A stretch of 64,000 nt of DNA from JAWWPY01 sp963822825 (GCA_963822825.1 CAWGIW010000012.1:372001-436000), one strand, 5' to 3'; positions 49,455 through 58,869 are shown, counted from the first letter of the stretch. Numbers and translations are program-made. The notes: generated by a model not told the origin, from the sequence alone.

Positions 49455-52334
49455 GTGCTGTTTCGGATGCTCGGACCCCTTGAGGTCCAGACCGACCGGG
49501 GCTGGACCGGGATCAACGCAGCGAAGTGGCGCACGGTGCTGGCCGTGCTGCTGTTGAACCCCGGTCAGGTCGTCTCCACCGATCGGCTGATCACGGAGGT
49601 TTGGCCGGGGCGACCCCCGACGACCGCCACCAACCTGGTGAGCGTCTACGTACACCGGCTCCGCAGGCTGATCGGTGACGCCGAGAGCCAGGTCCTGGTG
49701 ACGAGGGCACCGGGGTACCAGATCTTGCTCGCCCCCGAAGACCTAGATACTCAACGATTCGCTGCCCTTACTGCCGAAGGCAAGAACGAACTGTCGAGCG
49801 GGGATGCTCACCGCGCCGCTGAGCTGCTCGACGAGGCTCTCACGCTGTGGCGAGGCCACGCGCTGACCGACGTGCCGCCTTCGGCGCTGATCAGCGCGGA
49901 GGCCGACCGCCTCGAGGGATCGCGGCTCGAAGCCCAGGCGCTGAAAATGGAGGCCGACCTCGGGTGCCGACGGCATGCCCAGGTGGCGGCGGATGCGCGC
50001 AGGCTCCTGGCCGACCACCCCATCCGGGAAGAACTGTGGGCACTGCTCATGCGCGGCCTGCACGGCTCGGGCCGGCAGGCGGAGGCGCTGGAGGCCTACG
50101 GCCAGGCCCGTGCGGTGATCGCCGAGGAACTCGGCGTTGACCCAGGCGCCGAACTGCAGCTTCTCTACCAGCAGTACCTCGCGGAAGACGCCGGTCATGA
50201 GCCGCCGGGCCGACTCCAGGCGGGGGTGGACCCGGCCGGTGCCGGGCCGCCAGGCGCGCGCCTGGCCAGGCCCGCTCCGGCCCTCGCGGCCGCCGAGCCG
50301 CTGCCTCAGCTGGCGCAGCTCCCGGCCGATATCCCCGACTTCACCGGCCGGGCCGAGCACGTGCAGGACCTCCGCGACCTGCTGGCGGGCCCGCGCCGGC
50401 CGGACAGCCCGGGGGCTGTCGCCGTGGCGGCGGTGATCGGAGCGGGCGGCCTCGGCAAAACCACGCTGGCCATTCACACGGCTCACCTGCTGAGGGAAGA
50501 GTTCCCGGACGGGCAGTTGTACATCAACCTGCTCGGCGCGAGTCAGCATCCGGCCCCGCCCAGCGATGTCCTGGCCCGGTTCCTGCGGGATCTCGGGATG
50601 AACCCGGCGCGCGTCCCGGTCGGCGAGGAGGAGCGTTCGGCGCAGTTCCGGAGCCGGCTGACGGACCGGAGGGTGCTCATCGTTCTCGATGACGCGAGGG
50701 ACGCCGCCCAGGTCCGGCCGCTGCTGCCAGGTTCGGCTTCGTGCGCGGTGCTGGTGACCACCCGGAGCCGGATGCCCGATCTGGCCGGAAGCCGTTTCGT
50801 TGATCTGGATGTACTGGAGACGGCCGAGGCTCGCACTCTGTTCGCCGGCATCATCAGCCCGGTCCGCGCCGTGGCTGAACCGGAGGCCACGAATGAGGTC
50901 CTAGCCGCCTGTGCGGGCTTGCCGCTGGCGATCAGGATCGCGGGCGCGCGGCTCGCCTCGCGGGGCGGCTGGACGGTGCGGGCCCTGGCGGGCCGCCTCT
51001 CCGACGAACGCCGGCGGCTCGACGAATTGCGGGTCGGGAACCTGGCCGTGCGGGCGTCGTTCGAGGTGAGTTTCGCCAGCCTCCCGGGTTCCGTCCGGCC
51101 GGGCGGCGTCGATCCGGCCCGGGCGTTCCGCCTGCTGGGCGTGTGGCCGGGGCCGTCCATCGGGCTCCCCGCGGCCGCGGCGCTGCTGGGGCAGCCGGAG
51201 AGCGCGGTGGCGGATGCGGCGGAGGTGCTGGTTGACGCGCATCTGCTGGATTCCCCGGTGCCGGACGTGTACCGATTTCACGACCTGCTCCGCGTGTACG
51301 CCGCCGACCGGGCCCGGCAGCAGGAGACCGAGCAGGACCGCCAGGCCGCGGTCCTCCGCGTGCTCACCTGGTACCTGCACACCACGGAGGCCGCCGCCCG
51401 GGTCATCTCCCCGCAGCACACCAGGGTCCCGCTCGACCCGCCGCCGCCTGAGGTGCGGCCACTCGACTTCGCCACCCTGGATGACGCCCTGAACTGGTGC
51501 GAGGCTGAACGCCCCCGGCTGGTGGCCGCCGTCCGGCTGGCCGCCGAGTCGGGCCGCGGCGAGATCGCCTGGAAGCTGTCGGCCGCCGCGATGAGCTTCT
51601 TCTACCGGCGCAGTCACTGGACCAACTGGGTGACGACCCACCAGACCGGCCTGGCCAGCGCCCGTCAGCTCGGCGACAAGCTAGCCGAGGCCTGGATGCT
51701 CAACAACCTCGGCATGGCCTACGGCCAGCAGCGGATGGAGGAATCCGTCGGCTGTTTCGAGCAGGCAATGGGGCTATATCGGCAGCTTGGGGACGCCCGG
51801 GGCGAGGCGCGGGCCGCGAACAACGTGGCCAATGCCTACTTCGACCTGGGCCGGTTCAGCGAGGCGCTGGCGGCAGCGCAGCGGTCGCTGGCCATCCAGC
51901 GACAGGTGGGTAAGCGCTATAGCGAGGGCATCGCGCTGGACAACCTGGGCTGCGTCTACCGCGAATTGGCCCGGTACGACGAAGCGATCGAATGCCTGCA
52001 GGAGGCCCTGGCGATTTTCCGCGAACTGGGCGAGCGGGACGCCGAAGCGGACTCGCTCAGTGACCTCGGCGCCGCCTACCTCGGCCAGGGGGGGATGAAC
52101 CAGGCCATAGCCTCCCTGAGGGAGGCACTAGCCATCCGGCGCGACATCGGCGACCGGCACGGCCAGGCGCTGACGCTGCACCGGCTGGGCCTCACCAAGC
52201 AGCGGGCCGGGGACCAGAGGGAAGCGCGCGAATTGCTGCATGAGGCTCTTCACTTGCTTGAAGACCTTGGTGACCAGGCCCAGGCAGCGAGTGTCCGGGC
52301 CAATCTGGTGACGTTCACAGAAGCTGCGGGTTGA
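49455..52334 (+). CDS. SARP-NB-ARC-TPR regulator, AfsR-like
   Basis: About 959 residues. Residues 1-95: OmpR-type DNA-binding domain (LFRMLGPLEV, LLLNPGQVVSTDRLITEVWP, VHRLRRLI). Residues 100-240: bacterial transcriptional activation domain (AAELLDEALTLWRGHALTDV, GVDPGAELQ). Residues 310-640: NB-ARC ATPase with P-loop GAGGLGKTT, RVLIVLDDARDAAQV, VLVTTRSRMPDL, ACAGLPLAIRIAGARLA. Residues 740-950: TPR repeats (AYFDLGRFSEALAAA, ELARYDEAIECLQEAL). AfsR-type proteins sense signals through ATP and TPR and switch on antibiotic genes. GTG at 49455 was picked as the usual SARP start; the frame is open to 49380. A 62-residue small ORF follows. Confidence 0.92.
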   Translation: MLFRMLGPLEVQTDRGWTGINAAKWRTVLAVLLLNPGQVVSTDRLITEVWPGRPPTTATNLVSVYVHRLRRLIGDAESQVLVTRAPGYQILLAPEDLDTQRFAALTAEGKNELSSGDAHRAAELLDEALTLWRGHALTDVPPSALISAEADRLEGSRLEAQALKMEADLGCRRHAQVAADARRLLADHPIREELWALLMRGLHGSGRQAEALEAYGQARAVIAEELGVDPGAELQLLYQQYLAEDAGHEPPGRLQAGVDPAGAGPPGARLARPAPALAAAEPLPQLAQLPADIPDFTGRAEHVQDLRDLLAGPRRPDSPGAVAVAAVIGAGGLGKTTLAIHTAHLLREEFPDGQLYINLLGASQHPAPPSDVLARFLRDLGMNPARVPVGEEERSAQFRSRLTDRRVLIVLDDARDAAQVRPLLPGSASCAVLVTTRSRMPDLAGSRFVDLDVLETAEARTLFAGIISPVRAVAEPEATNEVLAACAGLPLAIRIAGARLASRGGWTVRALAGRLSDERRRLDELRVGNLAVRASFEVSFASLPGSVRPGGVDPARAFRLLGVWPGPSIGLPAAAALLGQPESAVADAAEVLVDAHLLDSPVPDVYRFHDLLRVYAADRARQQETEQDRQAAVLRVLTWYLHTTEAAARVISPQHTRVPLDPPPPEVRPLDFATLDDALNWCEAERPRLVAAVRLAAESGRGEIAWKLSAAAMSFFYRRSHWTNWVTTHQTGLASARQLGDKLAEAWMLNNLGMAYGQQRMEESVGCFEQAMGLYRQLGDARGEARAANNVANAYFDLGRFSEALAAAQRSLAIQRQVGKRYSEGIALDNLGCVYRELARYDEAIECLQEALAIFRELGERDAEADSLSDLGAAYLGQGGMNQAIASLREALAIRRDIGDRHGQALTLHRLGLTKQRAGDQREARELLHEALHLLEDLGDQAQAASVRANLVTFTEAAG

Positions 52335-52435
52335 GACTAGTTGGAGGCATCCCTCCCCATTCGACTCACGCCTCGATATCCTGTTGCTGTCCATTTGTCA
52401 ATGGCTTGACCCAACGGGGCACGGAGGGAACGAAA

Positions 52436-52624
52436 ATGCCAACGGGGAACGAAGGCGCAACACCGGCGGACACCGAGGTGACAGGCCTATCACCAGCAGA
52501 TGATGAGCAGCAACCTCCCGAGGCGGTGACCAGTCAGGAACCCAACTCGGAGGACAAGCCCAGCGCGCCGAGCGCGGGCGGGGCTGAGCCGGTCCCCAAG
52601 CCGGCCAACAAGTACGAGGGATAG
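52436..52624 (+). CDS. Small acidic Pro/Glu-rich peptide, unknown
   Basis: 62 residues from ATG 52436, with GGAGGG seven bases upstream, an ideal ribosome-binding site. Sequence is rich in Pro, Glu, Ser and Ala with no cysteine and ends KPANKYEG. It follows the SARP gene by 101 bp on the same strand. Unknown; could be a signal or precursor peptide, or a disordered protein. Confidence 0.5.
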   Translation: MPTGNEGATPADTEVTGLSPADDEQQPPEAVTSQEPNSEDKPSAPSAGGAEPVPKPANKYEG

Positions 52625-52767
52625 CCGACCGGGCGAGCGGTGCCATGCCCGGATGTCGGGCATGGCACCACCGCGGCCGAGATGGCCCGGCCGTTGTTCG
52701 CCAGCGTTTCCTGGCCGTCTCCGCTCTGCTCGCTCCGCTGCTGGCCGTGGGCGGGAAGCCGTGGGCG

Positions 52768-53115
52768 CTAATAGGTGAGCAGGCTGATTCTGGTCACGTT
52801 GATCGGCGGGCTGATAAACAGCAGGTCCGGGCCTGTCCCGCACACTTCACGCCCCAGCGAGTAGAGGCATGCCTGATGAGGGGCCAGGACCTGGGCCCTG
52901 GTCACGGTGGGGAGAGAGACAGCGAGCGAGCCGTTACCCGTGTAGCAGTGCTCGCCAGTGCCCCCCCAGACTCGCAGCCAGACGTTGCTAGCGCTGCACG
53001 ATGTTGTGGAAGTGGCCGGGCTAGCCGTGGCGGCGCTGGCCGCCGGGGCCGAGGCGACCGCCATGGTGGCCAGTGCGGCGATCGGCAGGGCGGTGCGCAG
53101 GCGGCTCAGTCTCAT
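52768..53115 (-). CDS. Small secreted cysteine-containing protein
   Basis: 115 residues. Signal peptide of about 28 residues (LPIAALATMAVASAPAASA). The mature part has four cysteines (TSCSAS, EHCYTG, ACLYSL, EVCGTG), which could form two disulfides, and a Gly/Trp-rich start VWLRVWGGTG. The beta-rich layout loosely recalls small crystallin-like secreted proteins of streptomycetes, but no family can be named with confidence. Confidence 0.7.
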   Translation of the reverse strand: MRLSRLRTALPIAALATMAVASAPAASAATASPATSTTSCSASNVWLRVWGGTGEHCYTGNGSLAVSLPTVTRAQVLAPHQACLYSLGREVCGTGPDLLFISPPINVTRISLLTY

Positions 53116-53310
53116 CGGGACCTCTCTTCGCTTCCGTTTGTGAATCGCCGTTCAAGATCGGTTCTGGGTGGGGCGGTGGGGCCTCCCAATTCTCCGGGCG
53201 GACCGTGGCCCAGGCCAGGAAGTTTCCCCGGCGGAATGGCCGGAAGTTCCTGAACTTCCGGAGAGCCGCTTCACCCGGCGTCACCACCAATCCGCGGCGG
53301 AGAAAGTATC

Positions 53311-55778
53311 ATGTACCGGGTGAATTACCAGCAAAATGGACTGGCCGAGGTCCTGCGCGCGGCCCGGCTGAGGGCAGGCCTGACCCAGGAGCAAGTCGCT
53401 GAGCGGTCTGGGCTGAGCGTCCGGGCCATAGGCGACCTGGAACGAGGCCGGACGAGCAGGCCGCACCGCCGGTCGGTGCAGCTGCTGGCGACGGTCCTGG
53501 GGTTACCTGAATCCGCTTACCGCCAGCTGTTAAGTTGCCCGCCAGAGCCAGAGCCGGGGCCGGCCGGCGCGTCGGCGGTCTCGCAGTCCTGGCCCGCGGC
53601 CCCTTCCCCCTGGCTGGCGCCCGGCAACGGTCATCATGGCCGTCTGCCCCCAGATTCCGCCGGGACGCAGCAGGCCGCCTGGGCTGACTCCGCCGCGGCC
53701 TCCCCCGCTCAGGACGGGCCCAGGCTGCCGGCCGGGCCGTGGCCGGCGGCGAGACGCCCGCCCAGCTTCCCGCGGACATCGCTGACTTCACCGGCCGCGG
53801 CGAGCAGGTCACCCGCCTTCGCCGGATCCTCGCGGAGCAGGCGCGGCGAGACAGTCCCGGGGCGGTGACCATCGCCGTCCTCGTTGGCGCCGGGGGCCTG
53901 GGCAAGACCACGCTGGCGGTGCACGTGGCGCACTCCTTGCTGGCCCAGTTCCCGGACGGGCAGTTGTACGCCCATCTTCTGGGGGCGTCCCCGCGGCCGG
54001 CCGCGGCCGACGAGATTCTCGCCCGGTTCTTGCGGAACCTCGGGGTGGACCCCGCGCAGATTCCGGCCGGGGAGGATGAGCGCGCCGCGCTGTACCGGAG
54101 CCGGCTGGCCGGCCGCCGCGTGCTCATCGTGCTCGACGAGGCGAGAGACGCCGCGCAGGTACGGCCGCTCGTGCCCGGATCCGCCTCGTGTGCGGTGCTG
54201 GTGACCAGCAGGAACCGCATGCCGGATCTGGCCGGGAGCCATTTGATCAATCTGGACGTCCTCGAGCCCGCCGAAGCCCAGGCGCTGTTCGCGAACGTCG
54301 TGGGGGCGGGACGGGCCGCGGCCGAGCCGGACGCGGCTGGTGAGGTCCTGGCCGCGTGCGCGGGGCTGCCCCTCGCCATCAGGATCGTGGGCGCCCGGCT
54401 GGCGGCCCGGGGCGGCTGGACCGTGCGTACCATGGCTGGCCGGCTGTCCGACGAACGCCGGCGACTGGACGAGCTCAAGACCGGGGACCTGGCCGTCCGC
54501 GCATCCTTTGAAGTGAGTTTCGCGAGCCTGCCCGCCCGGGCTGATCCGGGCGGGGTGGCCCCGGCGCACGCATTCCGCCTGCTCGGCGTCTGGACCGGTC
54601 CGTTCATCGGGCTCCCGGCCGCGGCGGCCCTGCTCGGACAGCCGGACGCGGCCACGGCGGACGTGCTGGAGTTGCTGGTCGACGCGCATTTGCTGAATTC
54701 CCCGGCGCCGGATGCCTACCAGTTCCACGACCTGATGAAAACCTACGCCGCCGACCGGGCATTGGCCGAGGAGCCGGCCGGCGTCAGGGACGAGGCGCTG
54801 CACCGGATTCTCGACTGGTACCTGCACACCGTCGAAGCGACGGCGGAACTGGTAGCCCCGCACCGGTACCGGATTCCGCTCGGAACTCCCGGGCCAGGCT
54901 GCCGCCCGCTGGCCTTCCACACCCCAGAGCGCGCTCTCGACTGGTGCGAAGCCGAGCGGGCGAATCTGCTGGCGGCCACCCGGCAGGCCGCGGAGAGCGG
55001 GTCGCACCGGCTCGCCTGGCAGCTTCCCGTCGCGGCCATAAGCTTTTACAACCGGCGCACTCACCTGGGTGACTGGGTGGAGACACACCTTCTCGCCCTG
55101 GCCAGCGCCCGCACGCTGGGTGACCGGCTGGGCGAGGCGGCCGTGCTGAACAGCCTGGGAATAGCTCAGAACTACCAGCGCAAGGACGACGGGGTGGCCG
55201 TCCTCGAACAGGCCCTGGCGATCCGCCGCGAGGCGGGGGATCTGCCTGGAGAGGCACAGACCGCCTGCAACATGGCCGAATGTTTCGCCCGCATGGATCG
55301 CTTCGACGAAGCCCTCGTCCTGCTCCAGCGGGCCCTCGATGCCAACCGGCTGCTGGGCCATCGGTATGGGGAAGGTGTGGCTCTCAACAACTTTGGGGAG
55401 GTGTACCTCGGCCTGGGCCGCGTCAATGAGGCGATTGACCGCCTGAGGCGGGCCCGGGGAATCTTCGCCGAGATTGGCGAGACTCGCGGGGAAGCGTACG
55501 CGCTCAACAACCTGGGGGAGGCGTACCTGGCCGCGGGGCTGGTCAGTCAAGCCGTTGGCTGCCTCGAGCGGGCCCTGGCATTCCGCCGTTCGGCCGGAGA
55601 CCGCTTTCGGGAGGCGCAGACACTCCGGGTGCTTGGGCAGGCATCCCTCGCCAGTGGCGAGCCGGATGCGGCAGGCCCGCTGCTGGCCCGCTCATGCGCG
55701 ATCTTCGAAGAGTATGGCGACGACGCGCAGGCGGCGGCGATTCGTGCCCAGCTCAAGGCCTTGGCCGTTAATAGCTGA
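53311..55778 (+). CDS. XRE HTH-NB-ARC-TPR regulator, one frameshift
   Basis: About 822 residues. The N-terminal HTH (LRAARLRAGLTQEQVAERSG, LSVRAIGDLERGRTSRPHR) is in one frame to about 53740; after a shift in the Pro/Ala-rich linker the NB-ARC domain (VGAGGLGKTTLAVHVA, RVLIVLDEARDAAQV, GSASCAVLVTSRNRMPDLAG) and TPR repeats (MDRFDEALVLLQRAL, LGRVNEAIDRLRRAR) continue to 55778. The NB-ARC/TPR part is a close paralog of 49455-52334, but the DNA-binding head is XRE rather than SARP. A cluster-situated or signal-sensing regulator by analogy. Confidence 0.87.
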
Positions 55779-55803
55779 TCAGCTAATGGTCAAATCGCTG
55801 AGC
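55774..55803. repeat. 30-bp imperfect direct repeat, copy 1
   Basis: Begins GCTGATCAGC; 24 of 30 bases match the copy at 56222-56251. It overlaps the stop of the NB-ARC gene. Confidence 0.5.
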
Positions 55804-55997
55804 GGCAGTACCATCTAGTAAAAACTGCCGATTTTCTTGCCAGGAGAACCGCCTGGTCCGGCGCTGTTCCCGGCCGATAGGCTCAATTGCCACGGTCTGA
55901 TAGGTCAATCGATTCTCCAGAATCCAAGCTACCTGTCCGGCACCAATTGATCAGCCCCCACCCGAATTGATCAGGCCGCCCGATGGGAGAAGGATCA

Positions 55998-56125
55998 TTG
56001 CGTAATTCGTTGGCCTCTCGCACCGTGGTGCTGGCCACATCCGTGCCCCTGGCCGCTCTCGTACGGCCGGCGCGGCCGCGACCGCGCGCCCGGTCATAGC
56101 GCCCACCACGTCATGGTCGCCATGA
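55998..56125 (+). CDS. Candidate small secreted peptide ORF (TTG start, possible frameshift)
   Basis: TTG at 55998 with AGAAGG just upstream reads RNSLASRTVVLATSVPLAAL, which looks like a short signal peptide. The straight frame ends at 56099 in Arg/Pro-rich sequence; a one-base shift near 56060 gives AGAAATARPVIAPTTSWSP and a stop at 56125, which looks more like a mature secreted peptide. Weak; listed because it follows a regulator, like the peptide at 52436. Confidence 0.25.
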
Positions 56126-56167
56126 CACCGGCCCGTGCCTGCTGGTTGCTGGGCTAGAATACGGGAG

Positions 56168-56186
56168 GCGCGCGTTCACCGCGCGC
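56168..56186 (+). promoter_or_regulatory. Leader hairpin before rplY
   Basis: GCGCGCG-TTCAC-CGCGCGC, a perfect 7-bp stem with a 5-base loop, 8 bp after a TAGAAT -10-like element and 118 bp before rplY. It may fold in the rplY leader mRNA. Confidence 0.4.
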
Positions 56187-56221
56187 TTGCCCGTCTTCGC
56201 TGGTGCCCGCCTGAGCTACTG

Positions 56222-56251
56222 GCTGATCAGCCGATAATCAGATCGGTGAGC
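56222..56251. repeat. 30-bp imperfect direct repeat, copy 2
   Basis: Matches 24 of 30 bases of 55774-55803, and its first 12 bases plus the preceding G form the palindrome GGCTGATCAGCC. Confidence 0.5.
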
Positions 56252-56304
56252 TGGGTTACTGCGCGGGGTCGGCAACCTGGTCTGCTGCAAGAGGAGTCGC
56301 TGCC

Positions 56305-56967
56305 GTGCCCGAGGTCCGCATCCCTGCTGAGCCGCGCACCGAGTTCGGCAAGGGCCCGTCCCGCCGTGCTCGTCTCGCGGGCCGGGTCCCCGCCGTGCTC
56401 TATGGCCACGGCACGGACACGCGGTCTATCACGCTGCCCAGCCACGCGGTGATGATGGCGTTGAAGACGTCGAACGCGCTGATCCGGCTGGAGGGCCTGC
56501 CCGGCGGGAGCCAGCTGGCGCTGCCCAAGGCCGTCCAGCGCGACCCCATCAGGGGCTCCGTCGAGCACGTGGACTTCATTTTGGTCCGGCGCGGGGAGAA
56601 GGTCACGGTCGACGTGCCCGTCCACGTGACCGGGGAGGTGTTCCCCGGTGGCCTGCTCGACCAGCAGCAGATCCAGATCGCGATCGAGGCCGAGGCGACC
56701 AACATCCCGCAGCGTATCGACGTCAACGTGGAGGGCATGGAGATCGGCTCGTCGGTGCATGCCGGGGACCTGCCCCTGCCGGACGGCTCCACGCTGGCGG
56801 TCGAGCCCGAGACCTTGATCCTGCACGTGATCGCGGCGCCGACGGCCGAGCAGATGGAAGCCGACCTTGGCATTCCTGAGGCCGAGGCGGTCAGCACCGA
56901 GCCTGCGCCAGTGCCGGAGGGTGAAGGCGAGACCAGGCCCGAGCCGGGTGGCGACCAGTCAGGCTGA
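56305..56967 (+). CDS. rplY: 50S ribosomal protein L25/general stress protein Ctc
   Basis: 220 residues from GTG 56305. The N-terminal L25 domain (RTEFGKGPSRRARLAGRVPAVLYGHG) binds 5S rRNA, and the C-terminal CTC domain (VTVDVPVHVTGEVFPGGLLDQ) follows, with an acidic tail. Followed by pth after 44 bp, as usual in actinobacteria. Confidence 0.95.
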   Translation: MPEVRIPAEPRTEFGKGPSRRARLAGRVPAVLYGHGTDTRSITLPSHAVMMALKTSNALIRLEGLPGGSQLALPKAVQRDPIRGSVEHVDFILVRRGEKVTVDVPVHVTGEVFPGGLLDQQQIQIAIEAEATNIPQRIDVNVEGMEIGSSVHAGDLPLPDGSTLAVEPETLILHVIAAPTAEQMEADLGIPEAEAVSTEPAPVPEGEGETRPEPGGDQSG

Positions 56968-57011
56968 GGTTCTTTCGGGGCCGGCGAACGCCGGGCCGGG
57001 ACGGGTGCGCC

Positions 57012-57611
57012 ATGGCGGACGAGCGCTGGCTCATCGTGGGCCTCGGCAACCCGGGTGCGGAGTACGCGGGTAACCGGCACAACGCGGGGTACCTCGTGGC
57101 GGACGTGCTCGCCGGGCGGGCCGGGGCGCGGCTGCGCGGGAGTAAGTTCCGCGCCAGCGTCGGTGATGGCCGGCTGGCCGGCCTGCCGGTGACCATCGCC
57201 GAGCCGCGCACCTTCATGAACGAATCCGGCGGCCCCGTGGCGGCCCTGCGTGACTACTACCGGCTGGACGCCAGCCGGATCGTCGTCCTGCATGATGAGC
57301 TGGATCTGCCGTTCGAAGCGATAAGGCTGAAGCTGGGTGGCGGGGACAACGGGCACAACGGGCTTCGTTCGGTGACCGCCGCGCTGCGCACCCGTGACTA
57401 TTACCGGCTGCGATTCGGGATCGGCCGTCCGCCAGGGCGGATGGACCCGGCGGCGTACGTGCTGCGGGACTTCAGAGCGGAGGAACGTAAGGAACTGCCG
57501 TACCTGATCGACCGCGGCGCCGACGCGGTCGAAGCGCTCCTGGCCGATGGGCTCGCCGCGGCCCAGAATGTCTTCCACGCCGACCATCCGCGCGGCAGCA
57601 CGACTCCCTGA
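57012..57611 (+). CDS. pth: Peptidyl-tRNA hydrolase
   Basis: 199 residues. Signatures: LIVGLGNPGAEYAGNRHNAGY with the catalytic His, PRTFMNESGG, VLHDELDLPF and GGGDNGHNGLRS. Recycles peptidyl-tRNAs released from stalled ribosomes; essential in most bacteria. Confidence 0.96.
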   Translation: MADERWLIVGLGNPGAEYAGNRHNAGYLVADVLAGRAGARLRGSKFRASVGDGRLAGLPVTIAEPRTFMNESGGPVAALRDYYRLDASRIVVLHDELDLPFEAIRLKLGGGDNGHNGLRSVTAALRTRDYYRLRFGIGRPPGRMDPAAYVLRDFRAEERKELPYLIDRGADAVEALLADGLAAAQNVFHADHPRGSTTP

Positions 57612-57721
57612 TCCGGCCGCCGCCTGGTCCGGGCCGCCCCCGATCCGGGCCACTCCCGATGCGGCCAGATTTAACCGGCTGTCGCTGCGCATGGGGGCTC
57701 CGGGGCGCTAGTTTCAGGTAC

Positions 57722-58789
57722 ATGAAAGCCCTGGTCCTGGCGGGGGGTGCGGGTACCCGGCTCCGGCCGATCACGCACACTTCGGCCAAGCAGCTACTGC
57801 CCGTCGCCAACAAGCCCGTCCTCTTCTACGGCCTCGAGGCCATCCGGGACGCTGGGATCACCGACGTCGGGCTGGTGGTGGGAGATACCGCGGAGGCCAT
57901 CCAGGCGGCCGTGGGTGACGGCTCATCGTTCGGGCTCGAGGCCAGCTATATCAGGCAGGAAGCCCCGCTCGGCCTGGCCCACGCGGTGCTCGTGGCCCGG
58001 GACTTTCTCGGTGACGATGACTTCGTCATGTACCTGGGCGACAACTTCATCGTGGGCGGCATTACCCGGCTGGTCGAGGAGTTCCGCTCCACCCGGCCGG
58101 ACGCGCAGATCATGCTCACCAGGGTGCCTGACCCCACCGAGTTCGGTGTCGCCGAACTCGACGACGCCGGGCAGGTCGTCGGCCTGGAAGAAAAGCCCCA
58201 GCGGCCCAAGAGCGATCTCGCGCTCGTTGGCGTCTACATGTTCACGCCCGCCGTCCACGAGGCGGTGCAGCACCTGAAGCCCTCAGGGCGCGGCGAACTG
58301 GAGATCACCGAAGCCATCCAGTGGCTCATCGACGACGGCCGCAAGGTGACGTCCACGACCATCTCGGGGTACTGGAAAGACACGGGCAATGTCGCTGACA
58401 TGCTCGAGGTCAACCGCATGGTGCTCGAGACGGTGGAGCCGCGGCAGGGCGGTGTGGTCGCCGCTGGATGCGATCTCATCGGCCGCGTGGTGGTCGAGGA
58501 CGGTGCGCAGGTGAGCGGTTCCCGCATCGTGGGCCCGGTTATCATCGGCGCGGGCACCCGGGTAATTGACTCCTACGTCGGCCCGTTCACCTCCGTGGCG
58601 GAGGATTGCGTCATCGCCGACAGCGAGATCGAGTACTCCATCGTGTTGCGCGGAGCGTCTATTCGTGGGGTGCGGCGGATCGAAGCATCGATTATCGGGC
58701 ACGATGTGCAGGTCACTCCGGCGCCGAGGGTGCCGAAGGCGCACCGGCTCATCTTGGGTGACCACAGCAGGGTGCAAATCAGCTCATGA
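57722..58789 (+). CDS. rmlA: Glucose-1-phosphate thymidylyltransferase (long RmlA-type)
   Basis: 355 residues from ATG 57722. The nucleotidyltransferase domain has LVLAGGAGTRLRPITHTSAKQ, YLGDN and GGITRLVEEF; DPTEFGVAELDDAGQVVGLEEKP fits the dTDP-glucose type. A left-handed beta-helix follows (GSRIVGPVIIGAGTRV), as in StrD-like enzymes of secondary metabolism. Makes dTDP-glucose, the start of dTDP-deoxysugar synthesis. It overlaps the rmlB stump by 4 bp. Confidence 0.9.
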   Translation: MKALVLAGGAGTRLRPITHTSAKQLLPVANKPVLFYGLEAIRDAGITDVGLVVGDTAEAIQAAVGDGSSFGLEASYIRQEAPLGLAHAVLVARDFLGDDDFVMYLGDNFIVGGITRLVEEFRSTRPDAQIMLTRVPDPTEFGVAELDDAGQVVGLEEKPQRPKSDLALVGVYMFTPAVHEAVQHLKPSGRGELEITEAIQWLIDDGRKVTSTTISGYWKDTGNVADMLEVNRMVLETVEPRQGGVVAAGCDLIGRVVVEDGAQVSGSRIVGPVIIGAGTRVIDSYVGPFTSVAEDCVIADSEIEYSIVLRGASIRGVRRIEASIIGHDVQVTPAPRVPKAHRLILGDHSRVQISS

Positions 58790-58869
58790 GAATTCCGGTC
58801 ACCGGTGGAGCCGGGTTCGTCGGCTCGCGCTACGTCCGTACGCTTCTGGGCGGTGGGCCGCCGCGATGA
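58786..58869 (+). pseudogene. rmlB (dTDP-glucose 4,6-dehydratase) N-terminal stump
   Basis: 27 codons: MRIPVTGGAGFVGSRYVRTL is the NAD-binding start of RmlB, then the frame ends GGPPR with a TGA inside the rmlD start (ATGA). A normal RmlB has about 330 residues. The stop and start overlaps with rmlA and rmlD are those of an intact rmlA-rmlB-rmlD operon, so about 300 codons are missing by an internal deletion or an assembly collapse. Confidence 0.75.

Larger units (their letters stand above)
55779..56304. other. 526-bp intergenic region between the NB-ARC gene and rplY
   Basis: Contains a doubtful small ORF (55998), the second 30-bp repeat and a leader hairpin. A -10-like TAGAAT at 56155-56160 may belong to the rplY promoter; no convincing -35 was found. 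Confidence 0.5.
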
